From Pengzhenrongella sicca (GTDB lineage: Bacteria; Actinomycetota; Actinomycetes; Actinomycetales; Cellulomonadaceae), in contig NZ_CP071868.1 of the NCBI RefSeq assembly GCF_017569225.1, positions 4,154,001 to 4,218,000 on the forward strand: DNA of 64,000 bases, in the 5' to 3' direction. Of this stretch, positions 1 to 10,701 are shown one piece after another. The position numbers were made by a program, and so were the translations under genes. Position 1 is the first letter of the stretch. Each line of letters begins with the position of its first letter. The notes beneath the pieces are model-generated. The model did not search any database. It was not told where the DNA came from and saw nothing but the letters and a program-made list of their open reading frames with translations.

Positions 1-1062
1 GTCGCGTCGGTCGCCGCGATGGTGACGGTGAACGGCGGGATCGGCAACGACCTGCGGGTCGCCGCGCTCGCGGTGCGACTCGCCGGCCACGTGCGCGAGG
101 CGCGCGACGGCGCCCTGTCACCCCGCGCGGCGGCCCTGGTCCGCCTGACCGCGCAGTTCGGCATCGCCGACGACGCCGTCCACCTCGCGGCCGCGGCGGA
201 GCTGATCGCGGCGGCCGACCCGTACTTGCACGGCGTCGGCCTGTTCATCCGGGCCAGCCTGCGCGAGAACGGCGGGGACGTCGACGACTCCTTCGCGGAC
301 GTGCGCGCCGCGTACGCGTTCTTCGAGCTGGCCGGCGACCACTGGGGCATGGGGATGGCCGCCATGGCGGTCGGCCGGGCCGGGGTCTCGCTCGACAGCG
401 CGGAGGCCGACGACTGGCTCACGCTCGCGATGACGAACCTGAGCCTCGTGGGCGCGGTGCAGGACACCCGCACGCTCGGCGTCTACCGGGAGATGCGCCG
501 GGCGCTCGATGGCTCGGCAGAGGCCGCTGCCGGCCTCGCGACCACGGCGACGGCGGCGTCGTCGACCGGCGCCGAGCGCAGCCACGCGCTCATCGGCCTG
601 GCGATCCTCGCGGCGCAGGGCGAGCGGTGGGACGAGGCGACCGAGCGCGGCGACGCCGCGGTTTCCGCGGCCCGCGCCGACGAGCAGTCCTCCCCGCAGG
701 GCCGGATCGTCACCGAGGTCGCGGCGGCCGTGCTGCGCCTGCGGGCCGGCCGGGACGCCGAGGGGCTGCTCGCGGTCGCGGGCCACGGCGCGCTGTCGAC
801 CTCGGACATGCCCGTCCTCGGCGCCGTCGCGCTCGGCTACGCCGAGCTCGCCCACAGCCGGGACGAGCCCGCGCGCGCGGACGAGCTCTGGGCGCTCGGC
901 ATGCGGCTCGGCGCCAACTTCGCCACCATGTTCGGCCCGCCCGCCGCGGGCCTGTTCGAGCTCGCCCCGAACGATGCCCGCACCGCCCTGCTCGAGCGGG
1001 CGCGCGCGAGCAGCGCCGCCGACACGGTCGCCCGCATCGCGGCGCTGATCGCGCCGAGCTGA
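1..1062 (+). CDS. C-terminal part of a TPR-type regulator (truncated by window edge)
   Basis: The reading frame is open from base 1, so the ATG at 19 is probably internal and the gene starts upstream. The visible part (about 350 residues) is Ala/Leu-rich, all-helical and repetitive, like the tetratricopeptide C-terminal half of SARP/BTAD or large LuxR-type activators in actinobacteria. No DNA-binding domain is in view. It stops 3 bases before the convergent drug-exporter permease. Assignment rests on helical repeat character and neighbourhood, not on a diagnostic motif, so the family is inferred. Confidence 0.55.
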   Translation, partial: VASVAAMVTVNGGIGNDLRVAALAVRLAGHVREARDGALSPRAAALVRLTAQFGIADDAVHLAAAAELIAAADPYLHGVGLFIRASLRENGGDVDDSFADVRAAYAFFELAGDHWGMGMAAMAVGRAGVSLDSAEADDWLTLAMTNLSLVGAVQDTRTLGVYREMRRALDGSAEAAAGLATTATAASSTGAERSHALIGLAILAAQGERWDEATERGDAAVSAARADEQSSPQGRIVTEVAAAVLRLRAGRDAEGLLAVAGHGALSTSDMPVLGAVALGYAELAHSRDEPARADELWALGMRLGANFATMFGPPAAGLFELAPNDARTALLERARASSAADTVARIAALIAPS

Positions 1063-1065
1063 CTG

Positions 1066-1914
1066 CTAGACCTTGCGGCGGTACGCCCGCATGGCCAGCG
1101 GCAGGAACACGACGACCAGGCCGACGCACCAGGCGAGCGTCCACCAGACGCTGCTGCCGACCGGCGTGCCGTCGAACAGCCCGCGCATCGCGTTGACGAG
1201 GTGCGTGAGGGGGTTGACGTTGACGAACCCCTGCATCCAGCCCGGGAGCGTCGAGGTCGGCACGAGCGCGCTCGAGGCGAACGAGAGCGGCATGATGATG
1301 AGGAACATGATGCCCTGGACGGCGCCTGAGGTGCGGACCTTCATCCCCACGAAGACCGACACCCACGAGAGCGACAGGGCGAACAGCACCGCGAGCAGGC
1401 ACCCGGCGACCGCGGCCAGGATCCCACCGTGGATGCGGAACCCCATGACGTAGCCGGTGGCGAGCGTCGTGATCGTGACGATGACGTACCGGACCACGTC
1501 GCCGAGCACGGCGCCGATCAGCGGCGCCGACCGGGCGATGGGCAGCGACCGGAACCGGTCGAAGATCCCCTTCTCGAGGTCGGTGTTGAGGTTCACGCCG
1601 ATCGCGATGGCGCCGGTCGCGATGGTCTGCGCCAGGATCCCCGGGAGCAGGAACTGCAGGTACTCGGTCGTCGAGCCGGCGATCGCGCCCCCGAAGATGT
1701 AGACGAAGATCACGAGGAAGATCACCGGCTGGAGCGTGACATCGATGAGCGCCTCGGGCGTGCGCGCCGTCTTGATCAGGCTCCGCTTGGCGAGGGTCAG
1801 CGAGTGGCGCAGGAGCGGGAAGGGCCGGGGCGGCGCGCCGGTCGCGGCGCCGCCCGAGGCGCCGACGGTGGGGCGGTTGGTCATACGGGCGGCTGCGGCA
1901 GTGTTCGCGGGCAT
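1066..1914 (-). CDS. ABC-2 type permease, DrrB-like drug exporter subunit
   Basis: About 282 aa membrane protein with six hydrophobic segments, beginning near residue 55 (start of a stretch reading TLQPVIFLVIFVYIFGG) and ending near the C-terminus. It has the ABC-2 membrane layout of daunorubicin-type exporters, including the conserved patch LPGWMQGFVNVNPLTHLV before the last segments. The ATG at 1914 overlaps the TGA of the ATPase gene upstream (ATGA), so the two are translationally coupled and should form one exporter. An ORF extends further upstream, but that part is the antisense frame of the ATPase. The substrate cannot be told from sequence. Confidence 0.9.
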   Translation of the reverse strand: MPANTAAAARMTNRPTVGASGGAATGAPPRPFPLLRHSLTLAKRSLIKTARTPEALIDVTLQPVIFLVIFVYIFGGAIAGSTTEYLQFLLPGILAQTIATGAIAIGVNLNTDLEKGIFDRFRSLPIARSAPLIGAVLGDVVRYVIVTITTLATGYVMGFRIHGGILAAVAGCLLAVLFALSLSWVSVFVGMKVRTSGAVQGIMFLIIMPLSFASSALVPTSTLPGWMQGFVNVNPLTHLVNAMRGLFDGTPVGSSVWWTLAWCVGLVVVFLPLAMRAYRRKV

Positions 1915-2882
1915 CAGGCCACCTCCTCCTGGGTATCGGACGACGTTCGCCCGGTGAGGGTGAAGAACACCTCGTCGAGGCTCGGCAGATGCAGGGACAG
2001 CTCGGTGACGCCGATGCCCGCGGCCGCGAGGCGCGCGACCGTCGCGGACAGGGCGCCGTCGTCGGCCACCGGGACCGAGAGCACGCCCTTGCGGGACTGC
2101 TCGGCGGCGCCCGCGGTGGACACCGCGCCGAGGATCGTCGCGGTCTCGGCGAGCCGGGCGAGGTCGGCCGGGCGGACCTCGAGGGTCTGGCCGCCGACGA
2201 CGCGCTTGAGGCCCTCGGGGGTGTCGTGCGCGATGACGCGGCCGTGGTCGATCACGGTGATCTCGTCCGCGAGCGCGTCCGCCTCGTCGAGGTACTGGGT
2301 GGTCAGCAGCACGGTCGACCCGTCCGCGACGAGCGCGCGGATGACGTCCCACATGTCCTCGCGCTTGGACGGGTCCAGGCCCGTCGTCGGCTCGTCCAGG
2401 AAGATCACCTCGGGGCGGCCGACCAGGCTCGCGGCGAGGTCGAGCCGGCGGCGCATCCCGCCGGAGTACGTCTTCGCGGGGCGGCCCGCGGCGTCGGACA
2501 GGTCGAACCACTCGAGCAGCTCGGTCGCGCGCTGGCGGGCGGCCGGGGCCCGCAGGTCGAGCAGGCGCCCGATCATCTCGATGTTCTGCCGGCCCGTGAG
2601 GTCCTCGTCGACGGACGCGTACTGGCCGGTCAGGCCGATGGACTGGCGCACCTGCTGGGCGCCGGTGACGACGTCGTGCCCCGCGACGCGCGCGTGCCCG
2701 GCGTCGGCGACCAGCAGCGTCGCGAGGATGCGGACGGCGGTCGTCTTGCCGGCCCCGTTCGGTCCGAGGACGCCGAGGATGGTGCCGCGGGAGACGGCCA
2801 GGTCCACGCCCTGCAGCGCCTTGGTCGTGCCGAAGTGTTTGACGAGGCCCTCGGCCTCGATCACCAGATCATTCGTTGTCAT
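1914..2882 (-). CDS. ABC transporter ATP-binding protein, DrrA-like
   Basis: About 322 aa cytoplasmic ATPase. Walker A reads GPNGAGKTT, the signature is YSGGMRRRLD and Walker B is VIFLDEPTTGLD, followed by a His switch region and the C-terminal DUF4162-like extension typical of DrrA proteins. The chosen start is MTTNDLV at 2882; a longer frame reaches 2933 but adds an Arg-rich stretch outside the family. It is the first gene of a two-gene operon with the permease. Known family role: energising export of hydrophobic drugs. The substrate here is unknown. Confidence 0.92.
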   Translation of the reverse strand: MTTNDLVIEAEGLVKHFGTTKALQGVDLAVSRGTILGVLGPNGAGKTTAVRILATLLVADAGHARVAGHDVVTGAQQVRQSIGLTGQYASVDEDLTGRQNIEMIGRLLDLRAPAARQRATELLEWFDLSDAAGRPAKTYSGGMRRRLDLAASLVGRPEVIFLDEPTTGLDPSKREDMWDVIRALVADGSTVLLTTQYLDEADALADEITVIDHGRVIAHDTPEGLKRVVGGQTLEVRPADLARLAETATILGAVSTAGAAEQSRKGVLSVPVADDGALSATVARLAAAGIGVTELSLHLPSLDEVFFTLTGRTSSDTQEEVA

Positions 2883-2972
2883 GGCGTAAGCATGCGCGGC
2901 CCGCCTGACGGGACGCCGACACGCGGCTGACACGCACCCGTCGCCCAGGCGTCGGCTGGCCCAGCCGGCGAC

Positions 2973-3389
2973 TCAGCGCGGCCCGGGCCGCCAGAGCACG
3001 AGCGCGCCGGGGGCCGGCGGCGGGCGGCGACCCCGCTGGCCGCGCGGCACCGCGACGACATCTCCCTCGGGGCCTGCGGTGAACACGCGGTGGCCCGGCT
3101 CGGCGAACACGCGCAGGATCTCGACCTGCGCGCGCAGCCGCACCACCTCCGCCTCGAGCGCGAGGATCCGCTTGATGCCTGCCAGGTTGATGCCGTCCTC
3201 CTGGGACATCCGCTGCACCTCGCGCAGCGTCGCGATGTCGCGCAGCGAGTAGCGGCGGCCGCGGCCGCGCGCCCGGCTCGGCGAGACGAGGCCGAGCCGG
3301 TCGTACTGGCGCAGGGTCTGCGGGTGCATGCCGGCGAGCTCGGCCGCGACCGAGATCACGAACACCTGCGCGTCCTCCGCCGTCATCAC
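2973..3389 (-). CDS. hspR: HspR, MerR-type repressor of the dnaK operon
   Basis: 138 aa. The N-terminal MerR helix-turn-helix reads ISVAAELAGMHPQTLRQYDR, followed by the wing (GRRYSLRDIATLREV) and a short coiled coil around residues 70-95, then a basic Pro-rich tail. HspR binds HAIR boxes with DnaK as co-repressor and shuts off the operon when DnaK is free. Two HAIR boxes lie in front of dnaK in this window, which supports the assignment and autoregulation. It is the last gene of dnaK-grpE-dnaJ-hspR and begins 6 bases after the dnaJ stop. GTG at 3389 and ATG at 3386 are adjacent alternative starts; no strong ribosome site is seen, suggesting coupling. Confidence 0.93.
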   Translation of the reverse strand: MMTAEDAQVFVISVAAELAGMHPQTLRQYDRLGLVSPSRARGRGRRYSLRDIATLREVQRMSQEDGINLAGIKRILALEAEVVRLRAQVEILRVFAEPGHRVFTAGPEGDVVAVPRGQRGRRPPPAPGALVLWRPGPR

Positions 3390-3394
3390 CGCGC

Positions 3395-4393
3395 CTACTC
3401 GAGCGCCTGGGCCGTGAGGTCCGCGCGCGGGTCCGCGCCCGCCGTCGCGGCCGCGAACGCCTCGACGGCCTCGCGGGCCGCACCGGTCAGCTTCTGCGGG
3501 ACCACGACCTGGACGGTGACCAGGAGGTCGCCGACACCCTTGCTCGTGGTGACGCCCTTGCCGCGCACGCGCAAGACCCGGCCCGACGGCGTCCCCTCGG
3601 GCACGCGCAGCCGGACGGTCTCGCCGTCGAACGTCGGCACCGTCACGGTCGCCCCGAGCGCTGCCTCGTCGAAGGTGACCGGCAGGTTCATCCGCAGGTT
3701 GATCCCCTCGAGCGTGAACACCGGGTGCGGCGTGACCCGCACGGTGACCACGAGGTCGCCGGCCGGGCCGCCCTGCTCGCCCGGGCGACCCTTGCCGCGC
3801 AGCCTGATCTTCTGGCCGTCGTGCACGCCCGCCGGGATGCGGGCCGTCACGTTCCGGCTCTCCACCCCGAGCGTGACGGTCGAACCCTGGACCGCCTGGC
3901 GGAACGGGAGCGTCGTCGTCGCCGCGAGGTCGACGCCGGCGCGCGGCTGCCGGAAGCCCGCGGGCGCGCCCCCACTGCCACCGCCGCCGCCAAACAGGCC
4001 GCCGAGGATGTCGTCGAAGCCCGCGGCGCCCCCGGGCTGGGAGTACCGCACGCGCGGGCCGCCCGCCGGCGCACCGCCTCCGCCGAACATCCCGCCGAAC
4101 ATGTCCTCGAACCCGCCGTTGCCGCCGCGGCCGCTGCCGGCGGAGAACCGGGCCCCGCCGGTCATCGCGCGCAGCTGGTCGTACTGCTGGCGCTGCTCCC
4201 GGTCGGACAGGACCGCGTACGCCTCGCCGACCTCCTTGAACTTCGCCTCGGCCGACGCGTCGCCGGGGTTGTGGTCCGGGTGCAGCTTGCGAGCGAGCTT
4301 GCGGAACGCCTTCTTGATCTCCGTCTCGTCAGCGCCCTTGGGGACCCCCAGAACGGCGTAGAAGTCCTTCTCCATCCAGTCCTGGCCCGTCAT
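3395..4393 (-). CDS. dnaJ: DnaJ/Hsp40 co-chaperone lacking the zinc finger
   Basis: About 332 aa. The J domain occupies roughly residues 8-75, with the HPD motif in KLHPDHNPG. A long Gly/Phe-rich linker (GGFEDMFGGMFGGGG and a second FDDILGGLFGGG) follows, then the two beta-sandwich C-terminal domains. The CxxCxGxG zinc-finger repeats of classical DnaJ are absent, so this is a CbpA-like (class II) layout even though it sits in the dnaK operon. The ATG at 4393 (MTGQDWMEKDFY) is chosen over an upstream in-frame start that would overlap grpE. It stimulates the DnaK ATPase and delivers unfolded clients. Confidence 0.93.
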   Translation of the reverse strand: MTGQDWMEKDFYAVLGVPKGADETEIKKAFRKLARKLHPDHNPGDASAEAKFKEVGEAYAVLSDREQRQQYDQLRAMTGGARFSAGSGRGGNGGFEDMFGGMFGGGGAPAGGPRVRYSQPGGAAGFDDILGGLFGGGGGSGGAPAGFRQPRAGVDLAATTTLPFRQAVQGSTVTLGVESRNVTARIPAGVHDGQKIRLRGKGRPGEQGGPAGDLVVTVRVTPHPVFTLEGINLRMNLPVTFDEAALGATVTVPTFDGETVRLRVPEGTPSGRVLRVRGKGVTTSKGVGDLLVTVQVVVPQKLTGAAREAVEAFAAATAGADPRADLTAQALE

Positions 4394-4448
4394 CGAGCCC
4401 CCCTCGCTGTCATCGCCGTCGTCCGCACGCGCCGCGCCGCCGGGCCCG

Positions 4449-5032
4449 TCACGCGTCCGGGTCGGCGACCGCGACGCGGGCGGCCCGCACGACCCGGCCA
4501 CCGACGCGGTGGCCCACCTGCATGACGATGGACACGGTCGGCTCGGCGACGTCGTCCGAGTGCTGGTGCATGAGCGCCTCGTGCACGGCCGGGTCGAACA
4601 CCTCGCCGACCTCGCCGTACGCCTCCCAGCCGAACCGGCCGAGCGTCGTCTCGAGCTTCTCGGCGATCGTCGCGAACGGCGTGCCGTCGAGCTCGTTGTG
4701 CCGGCGAGCGGCCTCGATGTCGTCGAGCACCGGGATGAGCGCCTCGACGACGCCCGTCACGGCCTGGTCGCGCGCCACGGTCCGGTCGCGCTCGACGCGC
4801 TTGCGGTAGTTGACGTACTCGGCCTGGACGCGCTGCAGGTCGGCGAGGAGCTCCTCCGCGAGCGCGTTGGCGCCCAGCAGCTCGGCGTCGGACCCGCCGG
4901 GCTCGAAGTCGAGCCCGGCCAGGGGGTCCGGCTCCGCGCCGCCGGCCGGCTGCGAGCCGGCCGGCTGCGCCGCCGGGTCGGCGGCGGGGTCGGGCTGGCC
5001 GTCCCCGCCGTCGTTGGTCCCGGGGTGCTCGG

Positions 5033-5036
<4 letters not shown>
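4449..5036 (-). CDS. grpE: GrpE nucleotide exchange factor
   Basis: 195 aa. A Pro/Gly/Asp-rich disordered N-terminus (about 50 residues) is followed by a long helix ([22 protein letters not shown]) and the C-terminal beta domain with [15 protein letters not shown] and ending in [15 protein letters not shown]. These are the GrpE landmarks. It releases ADP from DnaK. The GTG start at 5036 overlaps the dnaK stop (TGA at 5035-5033), so translation is coupled to dnaK. Confidence 0.95.
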
Positions 5037-6895
<1,859 letters not shown>

Positions 6896-6955
6896 GGTGA
6901 TTCCTCCGGTGCGTGTAGGAGCCCAGCGGGCGTCCGCGGCGAGCCGCGTGCCCGG

Positions 6956-6974
6956 TTGAGCCTGCTGGGCTCAA
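6956..6974. promoter_or_regulatory. HAIR operator 1 (HspR binding site) upstream of dnaK
   Basis: Perfect inverted repeat TTGAGC-N7-GCTCAA, matching the HAIR consensus CTTGAGT-N7-ACTCAAG. It lies about 60 bases upstream of the dnaK ATG. HspR is encoded at the end of the same operon. Confidence 0.88.
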
Positions 6975-7017
6975 GTCTGCCGCCGCAATCCCGTGCGCGC
7001 AAATCGATGCCGCCAGA

Positions 7018-7038
7018 CTTGAGTCTGTCAGGCTCAAC
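7018..7038. promoter_or_regulatory. HAIR operator 2 (HspR binding site) upstream of dnaK
   Basis: Second HAIR-type repeat, CTTGAGT-N7-GCTCAAC, with six matching bases in each arm (one G:T-type mismatch at the inner position). Its centre is about 63 bases from that of operator 1, i.e. about six helical turns, allowing both to act on one promoter. Confidence 0.82.
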
Positions 7039-7154
7039 TCACGCGGTGGGCCGCGCTTTCCGGCGCGCGCGGGTGGGCGCGCCGAAGCCCCTGCCCGCCC
7101 AGCGCCGAACCAGCGCCACTCAACCGCCGACGTTCGCCGAGCTGGGAGACGTGG

Positions 7155-9116
7155 CTAGCGGCGGGTGGTCTGGTCGACCACAACTCCCAGTTCGACGACC
7201 GCTTGCTCGACGCCCAGCTGAGCAGCCTTCAGCTCGACCACGTCCAGCTCCGTGACGCCGCGGTCGGCGACGCGCAGCGCTCCGGCGCTCGGGTACGCGG
7301 GCAGCGGCCGTTCCGGCGCGGGCTGCACGATGACGCGGTCCCGGCCTGTTCGCTTGGCCGTGTAGAGAGCCGCGTCGGCGGCGGCGATGAGGGCGCTCGA
7401 CTCGCGCATGCGCGGGTCGAGGTCCGCGACCCCGAGCGACGCGGTGACAGTGAGCTCGAAGCCCGCGACCCTCACGTGTGCGATCGCCGCCCGCAGCGCC
7501 TCGGCGACGATCGCCCCGCCCTCGGCCCCGGTCTCGCGGAGCAGGACGGCGAACTCTTCGCCGCCGTAGCGGTACGCCGTGTCGGTGGCCCGCAGGCTGG
7601 TCGTGAGCGCGACCGCGACCTCGTGCAGCGCCGCGTCCCCCGCCTGGTGGCCGAACGTGTCGTTCAGGTCCTTGAAGTGGTCGAGGTCGATCATGACGAA
7701 GGTCAGCGGGCGGTCGTAACGCAGGCACCGGTCCCACTCCGCGCGCAGGTCGGCGTCCATGCGGCGCCGGTTCGGCAGCTGCGTGATCGCGTCGATGTCG
7801 GCGCGCTCGTGCGCGGCGCTGTTCAGGCGGGCCGACTCGAGCGCGGCGGCGGCGGTCGACAGCAGGGCCGCGAGCACCTCCTCGGTGTCCGGATCGGTCG
7901 CGGGCCCGTCGACGTGCAGCACGCCGACGACCATCCCCGCGAGCACCAGCGGGTACGCACTCGTGGCATTGGCCGTGGCATTGGCCGTGGCATTGGCCGT
8001 GCCCGTGGCTGTGCCCGTGTCCTGCAGGGAAATGGCCGCGGCGGCACTCCTGACGACGACGTCCGGCGCTTCGAGGTCGGAGGCGGGCACGCGCCCGTGT
8101 GGGTCCTGGCTGCGGCGCGCGGCCGTGAACCGCCCCTCAGTCGTGCGCACCCACAGCGTCACCGGCGCCCCGAGCAGGCCGGCGGCCGCGTCGGCGACCG
8201 CCTCCGAGACGTAGCGGATGCTCAGGCTCCCCGAGACCTCGCGGGCCACGAGCACCACGATCTCGAGCCGGCTCGCGAGGAGGCCCAGGCGCTCCTCGCG
8301 CGCCTGGGCGTGCTCCTGCGCGCCGGCCAGGTCGCCCGCCAGCGTCGCGAGCGCCGACCCCATCGCGTCGAGCTCGGTGACTCCCGACGCCGGTGCCCGG
8401 ACCGCCAGATTGCCCGCGCCGAGCGCCTCGATCGTCCTGAGCAGGCCGGTCAGCGGCGCCAGGACGGTGTGGGCGAGCCGGCGCTGCCGGAGCCAGGCGT
8501 GCGCGCCGGCGCCTGCCGCCAGGAGGACGAGGGCGATCGGGATCGCGAGCAGCGCGAGCCGCTGCCGGTCCATCGCCTCGTCGCGGCGCGACGCGATGAA
8601 CTCGGTCGCACTCTCCTCGGCCAACCGGTAGGTGTCGAAGTACCCCTTGCCCTCGATCAGGAAGAGGGTGAGGACCCCGCTCGCCCGCTGCGCCTCGGTG
8701 ACCCGCATCGCCTCGGCCCTCGTGGCCCAGGCCTGCCACCGCTCGCGCGCGACCATCGTGGCCACCACGAGGTGCGTCATCTCGGGGTCGCCCGCGGCCC
8801 CGGCGAGCAGCCCCGCCGCGTCGGTCTCGACCTGGCGCTGGCCCGCGGCGTAGGGCGAGAGGAAGCGCGACTCGCCCGTCGCGAGCCACCCCCGCAGGCC
8901 GGTCTCCTCGTCGAGCATCGCGGCGTGCGACATGCGGGCCATGCTCGTGAGCTCGGTGAAGTGCTTGATCCGCGGCTGACCGACCAGCAGCAGGTACGCC
9001 GACGCGGCGACGTTGACCAGCATCAGCGCGCTGATCGTCAGGACCAGGGCGCGGTGGCTGCTGCGCAGCTCACCGACAAGACTCCTGCGTCGTGTCGCCG
9101 GTCGGGGATCGTCCAC
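7155..9116 (-). CDS. Membrane diguanylate cyclase (CHASE3-HAMP-GAF-GGDEF)
   Basis: About 653 aa from the GTG at 9116. A first membrane helix lies near residues 23-45 and a second near 185-210; between them is a CHASE3-like sensor (AAMLDEETGLRGWLATGE). A HAMP linker, coiled coil and GAF-like domain follow, then a GGDEF domain with intact active site YRYGGEEFAVLL near residue 520. An RxxD inhibitory site (RATD) sits five residues upstream of GGEEF, so product inhibition by cyclic di-GMP is expected. The start is uncertain: the frame stays open to 9389 but would overlap the divergent lipoprotein gene, and no clear ribosome site is seen. A tandem DNA repeat encodes an Ala-Thr-Asn stretch inside the GAF region. 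The protein should make cyclic di-GMP at the membrane. Confidence 0.88.
   Translation of the reverse strand: MDDPRPATRRRSLVGELRSSHRALVLTISALMLVNVAASAYLLLVGQPRIKHFTELTSMARMSHAAMLDEETGLRGWLATGESRFLSPYAAGQRQVETDAAGLLAGAAGDPEMTHLVVATMVARERWQAWATRAEAMRVTEAQRASGVLTLFLIEGKGYFDTYRLAEESATEFIASRRDEAMDRQRLALLAIPIALVLLAAGAGAHAWLRQRRLAHTVLAPLTGLLRTIEALGAGNLAVRAPASGVTELDAMGSALATLAGDLAGAQEHAQAREERLGLLASRLEIVVLVAREVSGSLSIRYVSEAVADAAAGLLGAPVTLWVRTTEGRFTAARRSQDPHGRVPASDLEAPDVVVRSAAAAISLQDTGTATGTANATANATANATSAYPLVLAGMVVGVLHVDGPATDPDTEEVLAALLSTAAAALESARLNSAAHERADIDAITQLPNRRRMDADLRAEWDRCLRYDRPLTFVMIDLDHFKDLNDTFGHQAGDAALHEVAVALTTSLRATDTAYRYGGEEFAVLLRETGAEGGAIVAEALRAAIAHVRVAGFELTVTASLGVADLDPRMRESSALIAAADAALYTAKRTGRDRVIVQPAPERPLPAYPSAGALRVADRGVTELDVVELKAAQLGVEQAVVELGVVVDQTTRR
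7963..7998 (-). repeat. Three perfect 12-bp tandem repeats inside the GGDEF gene
   Basis: The unit GTGGCATTGGCC occurs three times in a row, followed by degenerate copies to about 8022. It is in frame and encodes repeats of Ala-Thr-Ala-Asn on the minus strand. It is a likely site of copy-number change that would not shift the frame. Confidence 0.9.
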
Positions 9117-9220
9117 GTCGCCCAATCGGCCGTTGCGGGCGGATTGTGACGACAACGGCACGGTCAGTTCGACGCGCAGTGGTGTCGCCGCGCTCGGGCG
9201 GGCGCGGGTTACCGTGCGCC

Positions 9221-10093
9221 ATGACCGTATCTCGGCGCCGGCGCGCGCTCGTCGTGGGCTCGCTGTGCCAGCTCGCGCTCGCGCTGGCGCTCGCGGGGTG
9301 CACGGCGGGCGGCGGGCCGCTACCCGCCTCGACCCTCCTCGCACCGGCGCCGCCGTCGCCGTCGTCCACGTCGGCAGCGACGTCACCACCAGCCTCGCCG
9401 GCGCCGGACCGGGCGGCGGCCGAGCTCGCGCAGGCCGCGCGCTCCGCCGGGACGGCGCTGACGAACGGCCCGCTGACGCTGACGGCGGCGGCAGCCGACG
9501 AGCCGATCTCGTCCGTGGCCCGGGACGACGGGTCCCTCGCGGTGACGGTGGTCGTCGCGGCGGAGGCCGAGGGGGTGGACCGGCTGGCCGCGGTCCTCGC
9601 CGCCGGGGCGGGCCTGCGGTTCGAGGCGCAGGCCGACCGGTCGATCGCCGTGCTCGACGGCGACGGCGCGGCGGTCGGCGCCCTGCCCTCGGTCGTCGCG
9701 GCGGACGACACGGGCGGGCGGCTGACCGCGCGCCTGACCCCGCGCGCCGACGACGCCACCCTCCTCGACGTCGTCGTCGACGCCGGGCCCGCGGGCACCG
9801 CGACGGTGACGTTCGGGGCGTCCGCCCTGGTCAGCGCCGACTGGGGGGAGAGGGAGGGCGGCCGATCGCTCGCCGTCGTCCCCGCCGGTTGGGTCCGGGC
9901 CGGCAGCATGGCGGCGCAGGAGGCGTTGTGGGCCGCGGTCGTGGCGGCCGAGCCTGAGGCCGACTCGGCGTCGATGCGCGACCAGCTGGACTGCCACGCG
10001 CTCGGCGCGCCCGACAAGGCCAGCTGGAACCTCGAGCCGTGGCGCCCGGAGGTCGACTCGCTCACGATGCTGGCCGCCCGCTGCAACCCCTGA
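9221..10093 (+). CDS. Secreted lipoprotein with DUF2599-like C-terminus
   Basis: 290 aa. The start MTVSRRRRALVVGSLCQ leads into a type II signal peptide with lipobox LALAGC (lipidated Cys about residue 27), then a Pro/Ser/Ala-rich linker. The C-terminal 40 residues carry DQLDCHALGAPDKASWNLEP-type spacing and end in a Cys-Asn-Pro triplet, matching my recollection of the DUF2599 family of exported actinobacterial proteins. Two C-terminal cysteines may form a disulphide. It is divergent from the diguanylate cyclase. Biochemical role unknown; the DUF2599 link is by remembered motif only. Confidence 0.75.
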   Translation: MTVSRRRRALVVGSLCQLALALALAGCTAGGGPLPASTLLAPAPPSPSSTSAATSPPASPAPDRAAAELAQAARSAGTALTNGPLTLTAAAADEPISSVARDDGSLAVTVVVAAEAEGVDRLAAVLAAGAGLRFEAQADRSIAVLDGDGAAVGALPSVVAADDTGGRLTARLTPRADDATLLDVVVDAGPAGTATVTFGASALVSADWGEREGGRSLAVVPAGWVRAGSMAAQEALWAAVVAAEPEADSASMRDQLDCHALGAPDKASWNLEPWRPEVDSLTMLAARCNP

Positions 10094-10136
10094 CCAGCGG
10101 CAACCCCTGACCCAGCGGCGACCCTGACGTCGAGCG

Positions 10137-10574
10137 TCAGGGCTGCAGCGCGCGCACGACGGCGGCCGCACCGAACCCGTCGTGGACCCGGTACAGGTGC
10201 GCGGTGAGCTCGGCCAACGCCGCGAGCATGCCGTCCGGGTCGGACGTGAGGTACTTCACCATCGCGGGGTCGACCTGCTTGCCGGTCCCGGCGAGCTCCG
10301 CGGCCGCGATGCTGACGGCCGCGGCGTACTGCCAGCGCACGGCCGAGAGCGTGCCGGGCGCGCCAGCGAGCTGCTCGGCCACGAGCCGCTCGACCGCGTC
10401 GTCCAGGAGCTCCTGCGGGCGGACCGCGCCGGTCAGCACCGCCGCGGCGCGGTCGCGCAGCCAGATGGCCGCGAGGCCGAGGTTCGCGCCCGCGAGGGCG
10501 GGCCGCGCGATCGGCTCCATCGAGAGCGCCTGGGTGAGCATCGCGTGCGCAATGACTGTCGGGTCGTCGGCCAC
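10137..10574 (-). CDS. Hypothetical helical protein
   Basis: About 145 aa from the GTG at 10574 (start VADDPTVIAHAML). It is Ala/Leu-rich and predicted all-helical, with no signal peptide, membrane segment or catalytic motif that I recognise. The frame runs further upstream to 10760 but that would cross the divergent acetyltransferase start, so the shorter form is chosen. It is convergent with the lipoprotein gene and divergent from the acetyltransferase. No function can be proposed. Confidence 0.6.
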   Translation of the reverse strand: MADDPTVIAHAMLTQALSMEPIARPALAGANLGLAAIWLRDRAAAVLTGAVRPQELLDDAVERLVAEQLAGAPGTLSAVRWQYAAAVSIAAAELAGTGKQVDPAMVKYLTSDPDGMLAALAELTAHLYRVHDGFGAAAVVRALQP

Positions 10575-10701
10575 CCGCCCAGAGTAGGTCGCCCGGGCGG
10601 CGGACCGTGGGTGAATTGTCGGATTGCGCGGGCCGGGAAGGTGGCGGGAGGGGGGTGGAAATACAGGTGCGCAACCCGCGGGCACCCGGCACGCTGGGCC
10701 C

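Noticed and set aside
7155-9389. Longer start for the diguanylate cyclase at 9389
   Set aside because: The extra N-terminus is Arg/Pro-rich, overlaps the divergent lipoprotein gene and precedes the membrane helix by an implausible length.
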